Below the pieces are notes generated by a model. The model worked only from the letters and a program-made list of their open reading frames with translations. It was not told the origin of the DNA and searched no databases. Both the position numbers and the translations under genes were made by a program. Of a DNA stretch of 64,000 nt, positions 46,101-57,327 are shown piece after piece (positions within the stretch are counted from its first letter, which is position 1; the number at the start of each line of letters is the position of its first letter). Source of the DNA: Polyporus tsugae (taxonomy: Eukaryota > Basidiomycota > Agaricomycetes > Polyporales > Polyporaceae); assembly GCA_024305745.1 (NCBI GenBank), contig JAHRBS010000004.1, forward strand, positions 2,790,001-2,854,000, read 5' to 3'.

Positions 46101-48020
46101 ACACGATCAGCACATCGATGCACATAATACTATGCGCGATCGTCACGGGAAGCTGGAGGCCAAGCTGAGAGAGACGTCGGACAGGCTCCTTTCGCAAACG
46201 TCCCTGGTGGAGCAGCATGAGGCCGACTACATCAAGTCTCAGTCTCAGCTCACCGAGCTTCTTCGCGAGAAGGATCAGCACATCCGCGCTCTGGACCAGA
46301 CCCGTTCTGCGCTCGAAACTGCCTCTGCGCGTGCGGACGAGGTCGACGCTCAGTACGCCCGCGCTCGCGAGCAGATTGGCCAACTCGAGGCTGACGTCGC
46401 CGAGCTGCGCGGCGAGCTTGAGTCGCGCACCACGGAGATTGAGGCTGCTCGGGTGCGCCTCGCCGACGTCGAGAACTTCTGGGCGAAGTCGCGGGAGGAG
46501 GCCGATGCGTTCCGTGCCGCCACCACTGGCAGCCTGGGCAAGCTCCTCGATTCTCACCACGAGCTCCGGAATGACGAGGACCGTCTCACTCGCGGCTACA
46601 CGGAGAAGATCAACGCTCTCCAGAACGAAGTCTCCTCTCTCCGCGACATGCTCAGGGATACTTCGCGTCGGGCCGACGAGGCACAGGAGGAGCTCTCTAC
46701 GCAGCACCAGAAGGTCCGTGAGGCGGACGTAGAGAACTCGTCTCTCCGTTCCCAGGTCGTCGGCTTCCGTACGCAGCTTTCGATCGCCCTTGCCGACCGC
46801 GGTCGCCTGCACAAGGATCTCTTCGCCAAAGAAAGCGAGCTTCAGGCGAAGTTCAAGGAGGCTTCCGCAGCGTCTCTTCGCTTGGATGCTATGCGCTCCT
46901 ATCTCACCGCCAATGGTGTCGTTGTCGAAGACGAGGATGGCAACCCGCTCAGGGCAGATGACGTTATGTCCGCTCGTCTCCAGGAGCTCGAGGACCGAGT
47001 AGCCGAACGTACGCGAGCGCACGAAATCTCAGAGCGCGAGCTGCAGACGCTTCTCTCCCAGAAGCAGGACGTCGACGCTCAAGTTGAGTCTCTCTCCGCA
47101 CAGCTGGACCGCCTTCGCACTACTCAGAGCCCGTCACGTCGCAACGGTCACGACAGTGGTTCTGAGGCACGCATCGCCGACCTGGAGTCGAAGCTGGAGG
47201 AGACCGAGAACTCATACAAGGCTCGCCTTCAGCAACTCGAGGAGGACTACCAGCTCGCCGTCCACTACGTGAAGTGAGTGTAGCATTTTCGTTTGTTATG
47301 TTCTCTGAACTCAACAGGGCCAGGGCGACCGAGAAAACCATGCGCAAGATGAAGGACGAACTCACAAAGCAGAAGACCTTGAATCAAAACATGCAGACCG
47401 AAATGGACCGCGGGTCGCCCAGCATGAGGTTGCGTGGGCTCAACGGGCGTGGAACACCGTCGTTGGACGACAGCAACGACTTCTTGCGCAACCAGCTGCA
47501 GGACGCGCAACGACAGGTCCTGCGTCTTAACACCGACAACAAGGACCTGCGCAACCGCATAGACACCCTCGAACAGGATCTCGGGCACATGCGGGACAAC
47601 GTCATCCAGTGCCAGCGCGAGTCCGACGAGCGGTTATCCCGCATCGAGGAGCTCGAGCAAGATGTTGACCGCCTGGATAACGCCCTCGTCATCGCACGCG
47701 GCGGCTACAACGAGACGCTCCTCGAGCAGCTGAGCAACGAGAACAGCACCCTCAAGCGCGAGAATGACCAACTATCACATAAAATCGAGCTTCTCCTCGC
47801 CGTCGACCAGCCCGGTTTCGGTCACGGTCGCCCCATATCTACCATCTCCGACCGCCGTGCCAGCACTTCGAGCTCAGAGAACGCTATGGCGTTCGAGCAC
47901 CTGTCGACCGAGTTGGACGATTGGCAGCGACAGCTCGCTAGCTCCATGAGCAATCGCAGGCCGGTCCTTGGTTACGATTCGCCTTCGCTGGGCCATGAAC
48001 GAGCCCGTTCGCGCTCATGA
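43120..48020 (+). CDS. Kelch-repeat plus long coiled-coil cell-end marker (Tea1-like)
   Basis: Polarity factor of the Tea1/Kel1 type. The Gln-rich N-terminus has an Ala-Pro repeat (43500-43545), then six Kelch blades: [89 protein letters not shown] Ser/Pro linker (44940-45480) leads to about 800 residues of coiled coil (45480-47800: [57 protein letters not shown]). Short introns interrupt the Kelch part; the coiled-coil exon 45777-47275 is continuous. It is paralogous to the gene at 37319. Tea1 is delivered on microtubule plus ends to mark growth sites. Confidence 0.9.
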
Positions 48021-48261
48021 CACCCTTCACGTCGTATTTATGCTGGCATATACCCTACCTTTATATCCGTTGACCGTTTTGCGCACGCTCGTTTCGTCCA
48101 TTCGCTCTTATCGATCTCAGTATCATAATGTCCTTTGCTGTCTATGCGCCTATAGTTGTCATTGAATATACTAATATTACGACCCATACCAATTGCGATA
48201 CGATGCGATGAGATGGAAGTGTACACGCGAAACCCGATCCTATGCTACAATAGGACGAGAA
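48021..48261. other. Convergent 3' region
   Basis: 241 bp between the long Kelch gene (+) and RRP5 (-); AT-rich, no gene. Confidence 0.5.
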
Positions 48262-51200
48262 CTACGACTCTTCGGAGGTGCCAGCAGCACGCTGTGTCCA
48301 TTCAATTGCTTTTGCCTTGACCGCGTCCGCCCCCTCCTCGTCGCTGAGTCGCCGTTCAAGTTCAAGCCACTTCTTGAAGAATGACCTACAATACTGATTA
48401 CCAGATAGTCAATGAGCGACAATGCAACATCACTTACTTCGCTTTGTGACTTGTCATTTTCAGGGTCAGCACACGGTTAAAGAGGTTCCTACGAGAGCAC
48501 ATTCAGTATCACACGGACTAGTGAGTTGGCTTCTGATCCTTACCTGAGGCTGTTGATATCACCCTGGCCAGCCTCCATATCCATATATATTGACCACATA
48601 TCCCATCGCTTGGGATGCGAGTCGACGATGCCCTCGAAGATGGTCTTCCCTCGCTCTGGGTCACCAAGCTTATATTCCAGCTGTGCGAACTTGCAGATCG
48701 TCTTCAGGTCTGTCAAAGGAGTTGAGTAAATCTTACATTTGGGCGGTTACTCCACTCACGTTTCCGCTTCTCCAAACTCTGGAGACTGCGAGGCAGAAGC
48801 TTCCGTGCTTCTTCGAACATTCCCCGCTTGAGGTAGTGCTCTCCAAAGAGCGTCCAGACCTTCGAGCTCTGAGAGAACTTCTTGCAAGTCTTCTTGTACT
48901 GCTCCTCCGCCTTCTCGGGCTTGTCGCTCTGCTCGAAGATTTCGGCCATACGAAGGTGGATGGTCTTGGAGTCATTGTGACGGGCGGCATCCTTGAACGC
49001 TAGCTCGAGCGACTCGTCGGTGCCGTAGACGTTCTCCAAGTTCAGTAGCGCGATCCACACGTTCAGCCTCTCTTGTTCCTCGCGGAAGTTGATCGTCTTG
49101 AGCGCACGTTTGGCGATCTCTCGCGCTTTGTCGATCTCCGAGATCTGGAGCTGGAACGCGACATACTGGATCCAGAGGTAGGACGAATTCGGCGATCCGA
49201 GAAGCAAACGCTCAAAATCGGAGTTGGACTCGGGAGTCCTGGTGTGCATGTCCGCGGTAAGGTCCTGCTCGATCTCCTTGCGTTTCTTCTTCTTCTTCTT
49301 CTTGTCACCTTGCTGGGCGTCCTCACCGTTCTCCTCGTCTGAGTCCATTTCGACGTCACCGGTAGGATCCGGAGCGGACCACTGGAAGCCACCCTCAAGA
49401 CGCAGGGTGTTCTTTGGTGCAGTCGTTGAAGTGGCCGCCTTGCTTCCCGAATGCTTCTGAAGGTCGAGGCTGAAGTCGACATCCATGCCTTCCGCTTCTT
49501 CGTCTGACTCCTCGTCCTCCTCACCCGTGCCGTCATCAACATCCGCGCCTATATCGTCGTCGTCGTCCACCTCAGCAAGGTCTTCTTCTGCATCGTCCGA
49601 GTCCTCGACAATGCCGAAGGCAGGAGAAGACCGAAGCTGATCTCCCTCTTCATCCTCAGACTCTTCCTGTTCGAAGTCCTTCTCCTCAAAGTAGGATGGC
49701 TTGAGACCAAACGATATACGGCGCTTCTCAGTGTCAATAGAGAGGATGATGGCCTTGACCTTGTCACCTTCGCGGAAACTGCGAAGAGCCAGCGTGACAT
49801 CCGCATCTTTGTTGTCGGAAAGCTAGATAAACGTCAGTCAGGCTGCACAAAGGGTGCATATATATGCACGCACCTCGGACTTGTGGCATAACCCGCTGAG
49901 CTTGGAGCCCTCGATTTCGATGAAGATACCGTAGTCCTCGACTTTCTTCACACGACCCTCTACCTTCTGGCCCTCGCTGAGGTCGGACAGGGTAAGGTGG
50001 GGACGGTTGTCGCGCTTCAGGTCTCCGGAGCGGAAGGACAACTCGACCTGCTTCTTCTCGATATCGACACTGAGTTAGAAGATTAGTCTAATGGGATCAC
50101 CTGGACCGAAGGACCATGTACCTTAGAATACGACCTTTCACCAGCTGGTTCGCGGAGAAGCGACTCTTCCAGTCTTTAACATACTAATGACCAAAGTCGG
50201 TAAATTTACGAGCCTGGAATAAGTGAACGAGCACTCACGTCGTCGAACAGTTCCCTGATCTGCACACGCGCGTCGACGTTGCGACCAAGGGAGACAAAGA
50301 GACCGTGCTCTGCGACACTCTTGATGAAGCCGCGGACGGTCTCTCCAACTTTGAGATCATCCACGCTTGCGATCTCACGGTCGACGATCGGCTTATCCTG
50401 TTCAGGGAAGAGGCGAGACATACGCGTCGACAACGTGAGCTGCCGTTTATCCTTGTCTATCGAAAGCACCACCGCCTTCAGCACCGAGTCCACAGCAGGG
50501 AAGGGCTTGCCGTTCTCGTAGTCATCGCATGCGTCGGTAGAGTGCAGAACGCCAGAGATCGCTTTGGTGAGCTTGATAAATGCGCCGTGACGACCATGAC
50601 GGATGACACGACCGCCAACAAGCTGACCGGGTTGGACAGTATCGAGGGACAACTGGTTCTTCTGTACGAGCTGCTCCTTCTCCTTAGGCTTCATGGCGAC
50701 TAGGACGAACCCCTTCTCTGGGTTGCGAGACGTCACAACAAGGTCTTGAAGTTTGTCGCCCGCCTTGAGTGTTGACCGCAACTGTGCCACGGACACCTCA
50801 CGACGGTTCGCGAGATTTTTGAGCGAAAGCAAGGCGGTGACCTGAGTGGGCTGCAGCGTGATGGCGGCCTTGTCCTTGTGAATGTCGGAGACCGTGCCCT
50901 CGACAGTGTCGCCAATGTCCACCCCGCTAATGTCAGTGATGGCCGACTTGTAGGTGGGCGATGCTTGTCGGATGCTGGCCGTAATGCGGGACGTTGCTGG
51001 GTCGACCGCGATGATGCGGACCTGTACAGGCTTGCCGACTGGGAAAGCAGACGACAACGATGCGACGACCGTCTCGCTGATAAATGGGAGTAATAAGCAT
51101 AATGAAGGTCGCCGCTTTGTAATGTACACACCTGGCTTCACGTGCTGGTATAGTCGCCTTCAGGTTGTTATAGAACTCCACCTGAAGACTCTTATCGGAA

Positions 51201-53381
51201 ACCTTGAAAACTACTGCATGGGTCAAGACGTCAACTTGCGCATCACTGAGCTGGGAGATGATGGGTAGGGAGGACTCGACCAACGTCTTCTTCGCAGTCA
51301 GGCAGATACGTTTGCGCTCAGGGTCAACGACGAGCACCTGTACTATCATGAGAATTCAGTCGGGTGTGATATATAGGCAACATACCCGGCACTTGATACT
51401 GCCACCAGGTTTGAAACGCTTCTGCGGGTGCTTCAATACGATGTCTGCGTAGTGATTGGGCCAGATGACACCATCGACGTTGCCAGATATCGAAACGAAG
51501 AGTGCTGAGTCGGCGAGTTTCTTCACCGTGCCCTTCATGATCTCTCCAACCTGGACATCCGCAACCTGTAGGAACCTTTGGCCAAGTACCGAAGGTCGCA
51601 TGGATAGCTGGAGGATCCCATCCAGTGGGTAGTACCCAGTTACGCGAGCTCGGTGGACGGTCCCCAGCTTCCATGCGCCGGATGACGCTGACAGCGTTGG
51701 GACGTGCTCGTCCGACGTTTGTGAAATCTAAGGTAGGTGTCAATGACAACTCGTAATGAAAGAAACAAGTACTGACGTGGACGAAACCTTCTACTCCGGT
51801 CCCCACTTCCACAACAAGGCCTCGCTCGCTCTCTGTCCGGGTAACCTTCACCGCATCGAGAATGGTTCCAGCAGGATACGCTTCTCGCAAGTCTGTGTCG
51901 GCAGCATCTGTGCCCGACGACCTCGTGGTGTACTTGACGATGTGTTTGGATAAGGAAAGAGCAAATCGCGGAGGCGTGGAGAGACTGATATCGTAGAGAA
52001 CTCGAGCCTTGAACTTTTGTCCTATCTTGTAGTGTTCCTCAGGATCGCCGGATACAAGGTGAAACCGGTCTATTGTCCCGTCAAAGTAGCCGAGCACTTG
52101 CAGAACGAGACCATCGGGTTGTACGGCTGTCACCAGGGACTGGACAAGTGCCCCAGGAATAATCGATGTGACGTTGCTGACCTCCGTAATCTACCACAAA
52201 ATGAGTGAAAATGAGTCTTTGAGCGGAGTAGCAGTACTCACAGAAGCAGTCGATAGGGTCTTCGAGTCTATGGAAACATTACACGTCCGTCCGTTACCAG
52301 ACATCTTGGAGACAGCGACGTCCAATAGCCAACCGACGGGCAACTTCTTACTTCTGAAGGTACCTTTTTGTGCGTCCTTGAAGGACAAGAACCCTGACAC
52401 ATCTGGAATGCCAAGGTCAAGGATGTAGCCATGGTCCTCAACACTCTTGATAGCGGCGGACAGCACCTGCGTGGTTGTGAATATGCCATTATCATAGGAT
52501 TCCAAGATGCAATACGCACAAAGCCAGCTCGGAGGTCGACCTTCACTACACCCGCATTGACCTTCTCTGGCACCAAACTTAGCTCCACCCTCCTACTCGC
52601 TTTCTGGACCTCGTCCCGGGCGCGGCCTAAACCAGAGACGTCGGTTGCGCCAGGCGCGTGGACTGCAGTGACCACGGCCCGGACGTATCGGCCAGGTTGG
52701 AATATCTCGAAGAGGTCAGGTACGGGAGACGGAGAAGACTCTTCATCCTCGTCGTCGGAAGAGTTCATTTCCACATCCTCCATGCTCTCCAACGTATGAG
52801 TAAGCTGTGCCGATACTTGTGTGATGGGGACGTGGGCGAAGAGTTGGTTGGGAAGGGAGACGACGAGAGCAAGTGGTTCCACAGCTACGACTTGTGCAAG
52901 GACCTTCATCCCAGCTATAATGCGCTGTGATAGTGTAAGAAACCATAATTGAGGTCGTGGCTGAAGGAACGTACCTTGTAGTTGAGATGCTCTATCCGGA
53001 TCCCTGTTTTCTTTCCCTCCTTAGTTGTGTCCTTGAAGGAGCCATTCACATCCGACTTCCGCTTGCGTTTGGTGGACTTCATAGACTCCTTAGGTGACAT
53101 TAATACGAATTTATGAGAACCAGCGACGGGTAACGTACTGCAAACAACTCCTTGTCTGCTTCCTTCACGGCCTCTACGCGAAGGGTCTTCACCTCCAAGG
53201 GAGTCAAAGTGGTCCCTCCGCCTCGAGGGAAGTCGATGTCGTCTGATACCAAGGATGAGACAGGTTGAGAAGGCTGTTCTGCCTGTTCTTTTGATTTCTT
53301 GGGCAGACCCTCTGTTTTCGACTTCTTCGCTTTTGGGGTGCCCGACGCCTCGTCCAAGGCGCGTTTCTTTGCAGCGGCCAT
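48262..53381 (-). CDS. RRP5: rRNA biogenesis protein Rrp5 (S1 repeats plus HAT/TPR-like repeats)
   Basis: Nucleolar scaffold needed for both 40S and 60S pre-rRNA processing. The N-terminus is basic (KKRALDEASGTPKAKKSK) and carries DDIDFPRGGGTTLTPLE, a strong Rrp5 signature. A series of S1 domains follows (for example VEDHGYILDLGIPDVSGFL, VKKLADSALFVSISGNVDGV, IKSVAEHGLFVSLGRNVDARV, VKKVEDYGIFIEIEGSKLSGL). An acidic linker and Lys run precede HAT repeats (FERLLLGSPNSSYLWIQYVAF, KCKKFSQSSKVWTLFGEHYL). The last exon ends EWTQRAAGTSEES at 48262-48264. About ten short introns. It is divergent from SF3A2 across 314 bp. Confidence 0.95.
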
Positions 53382-53695
53382 GTTGCAGGGAGAAGCTCGT
53401 CAGGAAGAGCAAGAGGGAAAGTCAACGGGTCGACCAAGAGCACAGAACCGGTGAAGTAATAGAAGATAAGCAGACCAGACAAGCAACGCAAGCAAAACAC
53501 CGTGACAGGCAACTCGCGAAACTGACTTGGTCGAGGACTCGGCCAAATTTTGCCGCCCATAATGATCGGTCAAATCGATCTTACCAACCACGTGTAAATA
53601 CTTACTAAGCTCCCCTTTCTTGTCGGCGCTCGTGAACCACTGCTGTCCTCGAGCCCTCCCTCCTTGACGAGTTTGCGCCTTCCTCCTTCGTTAAA
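53382..53695. promoter_or_regulatory. Divergent promoter between RRP5 and SF3A2
   Basis: 314 bp separates the ATGs of two housekeeping genes. No TATA box is seen; the pyrimidine tract before 53696 (CTTCCTCCTTCG) is the SF3A2 leader. Confidence 0.5.
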
Positions 53696-54579
53696 ATGGG
53701 TACGTTCCGTCTTGTATGCATCTTACATCATATTGTATGTTGACCCTTCCCCTCTTCCCAAGATTACCAGGTGAGCACACACTCGCTACGCTAGCGGTCC
53801 GTGCATTAACAATACTTCGAGTAGAACCGTGTTGGTTCAAAGTTTGGTGGTGGTGGTGTGGCTGGCGCATCGGAGACAAATGTAGACAGGCGGGAGCGGT
53901 TGAGGAAGCTGGCGCTGGAGACTATTGACCTTGCCAAGGTGTGTGGTGTCCCTTCATGGCCAGTCGCGGTCCGCTGACATACCCATAGGATCCCTATATT
54001 CTTCGCAACCACCTTGGCTCCCTTGAATGCCGTCTGTGTCTCACCCTGCACACAAATGAAGGCTCCTACCTCGCCCACACCCAGGGCAAAAAGCATCAGA
54101 CGAACCTGGCTCGTCGTGCTGCCCGTGACCTCAAGGAGACGCAGCTTATGATCGCGCCGACCCAGCAGAGTGTCCACAAGAAGGTTTTCCTGAAGATTGG
54201 TCGCCCCGGATACCGTGTCACCAAAGTTCGGGACAGGGACACTGGCAAGGAGGGTATGATGGTTCAAGTCCACCTTCCACAAATTAAGCCTGGTGTCATC
54301 CCTCGTCGACGATTCATGAGCGCGTGGGAGCAGAAGAGGGAGCCTCCGAACAAAGCCTACCAATACCTCATTGTGAGTTCATCTTCGAACAACGATTACT
54401 GTCATGTTTTGCTGACAGTGCCGCAGGTTGCTGCTGAACCGTACGAGACCATCGCTTTCCGCATTCCTGCACGAGAAATCGAGGATGAGTCAGACGACGC
54501 TGGTTACTGGAACTGGTCACATTGGGATCCTGACACCAAGCAGTACAGTTTCCAATTCATGTTCCGCCTCCAGTACTGA
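53696..54579 (+). CDS. Splicing factor 3A subunit 2 (Prp11)
   Basis: U2 snRNP protein needed for branch-site recognition. The product begins MDYQNRVGSKFGGGG, aligned with MDFQHRPGGKTGSGG of animal SF3A2. It continues RLRKLALETIDLAKDPYILRN, the matrin-type zinc finger CRLCLTLHTNEGSYLAHTQGKKHQ, KIGRPGYRVTKVRD, PRRRFMSAWEQKREPPNKAYQYL and AAEPYETIAFRIPAREI. Splicing at the 5' end is extreme: the first coding exon is ATGG (53696-53699) and the second is 8 nt (53763-53770). The family's Pro-rich C-terminal tail of animals is absent, as in other fungi. Confidence 0.96.
53763..53770 (+). other. 8-nt microexon at the SF3A2 N-terminus
   Basis: ATTACCAG between introns 53700-53762 and 53771-53824. Together with the ATGG exon it gives Met-Asp-Tyr-Gln, matching Met-Asp-Phe-Gln in animal orthologues. 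Confidence 0.9.
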
Positions 54580-54731
54580 TTGTATACTACTCTTCGGCCC
54601 TGCGTGTAATGTCAGATTTTCTGTGTAATGCATACGTCGTCGTCTGATCTCCGCGAGCATCCCCTTCCCCTCCTTCCCGAAAGTTGTTGTCGAGGATCAT
54701 TTTAGGTATGTCATGCGTTCTTGTGCAACAA

Positions 54732-55387
54732 CTACGTGCATTGCCTGAACGTGCACTTGCGTCCCTCCTTCCCATGGGTAATGCAGCATGTGGTGGACCG
54801 GTAAGTGTTCGTATTCGCTGACGAGGTGATTTAAACTCACCGCAAAACTGCCCGTGATTCTGGTAGATGACACGGTCTGCCCCAGGTGGCACATCGGTAT
54901 ATGCGCTGCCCATCCTCACGGGTACTCCATGAATGGGCCCTAGCGGTTTGAAGAAGTGAATTTCTACCCCAGAATCGCTTGATAGTCAGTAGACTGCTCC
55001 TTCGCTGATTGAGTAGCCATCCAGGAGCTCCCTAGCTAACCCTCAATCGTGCAACTCGTCCATGGCCACGTCATCCGCAACCAGGATCACCTTGGATCCA
55101 GGTTGAATGTTACGTCCAGGTATTTGTTTCCGGATCTCCCAAGCACGTTTCAACGAGTCAGTTTGTTGATCAGGACACTCAGGCGTCCTGTTTTGTTTCT
55201 GTTGACTTGATGTGCACGCTCCTCTTACGCTTGACAACTCAAAACTCAGGTGCGTCCCAGCCGCCGCTGTTGTCTGAGTTGTGACCTGACTGTATGCACG
55301 TGGGACGGACTGACGTAGTCGTACAACAAGGCTAGCGATTGTTGGAAGGATACAAGGTACAACATTACGTTCCACTGTCGTCTTCAT
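54732..55387 (-). pseudogene. Degraded RNase T1/U2-family gene
   Basis: A diverged copy of the neighbouring ribonuclease gene. The segment [16 protein letters not shown] (about 54,855-54,905) aligns with [16 protein letters not shown] of the intact gene, and a downstream THGKEGRKC segment stands where THDGASG is expected. The position of the catalytic Glu reads Gly in HGVPV; the Arg and the last His positions are kept. At the expected last splice junction the acceptor is not AG, and the upstream part (55043-55387) is an open frame that no longer matches the family and ends in a stop. It is most likely inactive. A functional, highly diverged gene with other exons is possible but less likely. 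Confidence 0.6.
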
Positions 55388-55413
55388 TCTCCGGCCATGT
55401 CAAGGCGCAACTC

Positions 55414-56021
<608 letters not shown>

Positions 56022-56120
56022 AACTGCAGACTGGCGTGCGGGGTAACCGGTAAGGATATCGATGGGGCGAGGAGGAGGGCAAATGGTCCTTGCTGCCGTT
56101 CCTGCTGCCCCACCAACCCG

Positions 56121-56127
56121 CTTTATA
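56121..56127 (-). promoter_or_regulatory. TATA box of the RNase gene
   Basis: TATAAAG on the minus strand, about 100 bp upstream of the ATG at 56021. Confidence 0.55.
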
Positions 56128-57327
56128 CATCCAGCTCGCCCTTATCTTCCTTGGTACCTAGATAAAACATGTTTGCACATTCCCACAGTTGCAACACACA
56201 TGTGGGGGTGGTCGGGCAGGAGAGCTGACGGCACCGCGAGAGCCGTTGCTTGGTTCTTCATATGCGAGGTCGGCCATATGTAGGCGTTGAATGATGGAAA
56301 TTTGTATTCGAACTTCATGAGGCAGTCTGGGCTGCTGCTGCGGCGTGGTGGAGTGTGAACTCACATATAATAATCTGATTATAAGGAACGTACAGTGGGA
56401 GGCGCTCCTGCCAGTGGGGTGCATGTTTGAGCACGAGGTCCAATAGTATTGGCGTTTTATCTTGGAAGACCATGTGGCCGAGCATGGTTCCTGCGCATCG
56501 CCCATGCAATGGTGGTGTTAGACGACGCACGATGATCGTCTTCTCCAACCGCTGTGTGCAGGCATGGATCACCAATGCCTCCTTGTTACAATACTATCTA
56601 TAGTTCAGCGCCGTCGCTCAAAATAAACAGATGTATTCGGTTTCAACAAGTTGAGACCTGTCTCAACGACGACGCTGCCCTGGCAGATTCTCTCGTTTAC
56701 ATAACTACTATTCTTTGAGAGGGAGAGAGGGTCAGGGAGATCTACGTCCCCCTTTCAGCGCGTTGCGTCGCATGGCTACCATTCGGAGAGGTGAGTCCAA
56801 GTTAACTCTACGGCAGCGTGTCATTTAGCCATGGATGATCGTAGTGATACATAAAACTCGTGAATGCAGCAGCCAAGGATGCAACGTGACACTGATGCAG
56901 GGATATAAGACAGGACGATGGGGTGGGGATACAAGATTAGTGATGCAGGAGGCGAGAGAGGGCGCGATGAAAGGTATAGTATGCGATGGGGACAGGGGAC
57001 GATGCAGCTACAGTGGCAGAAAGGAGTCTAGGATATCGCATATAGCAACATAACTATGGTTGGGGGGAGGGGAATTCGGTTTTCACTGCGACGGGGTAGG
57101 GTGATTGGGGGAATGACAAATAACAGAGCCGAGGAAATGGAGAAAAAAGGCTCAAGAAAGGTGCAAGACCGGCGACACCGTGCCAGTCTGCAACCTGAGT
57201 GGAAGCTGGAACACTTCTACATGGTGCTCTGCTCGCCAGACGCGACAGCAGCAGCAGCAGCAGCAGCCTATTCGGCAACGCAACAGCACACTGCACAACG
57301 ACGACTCGGCGACGCACCGACACAAGC
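56128..57327. other. About 1.2 kb without a visible gene
   Basis: Short frames without motifs. A GCA-type triplet run at 57244-57268 lies just beyond the stop of the next minus-strand gene, in its 3' region. Confidence 0.4.

Noticed and set aside
46099..47022. 307-codon minus-strand frame
   Set aside because: Antisense to the continuous coiled-coil exon of the Kelch gene; composition is the complement of Glu/Gln/Arg-rich coding sequence.
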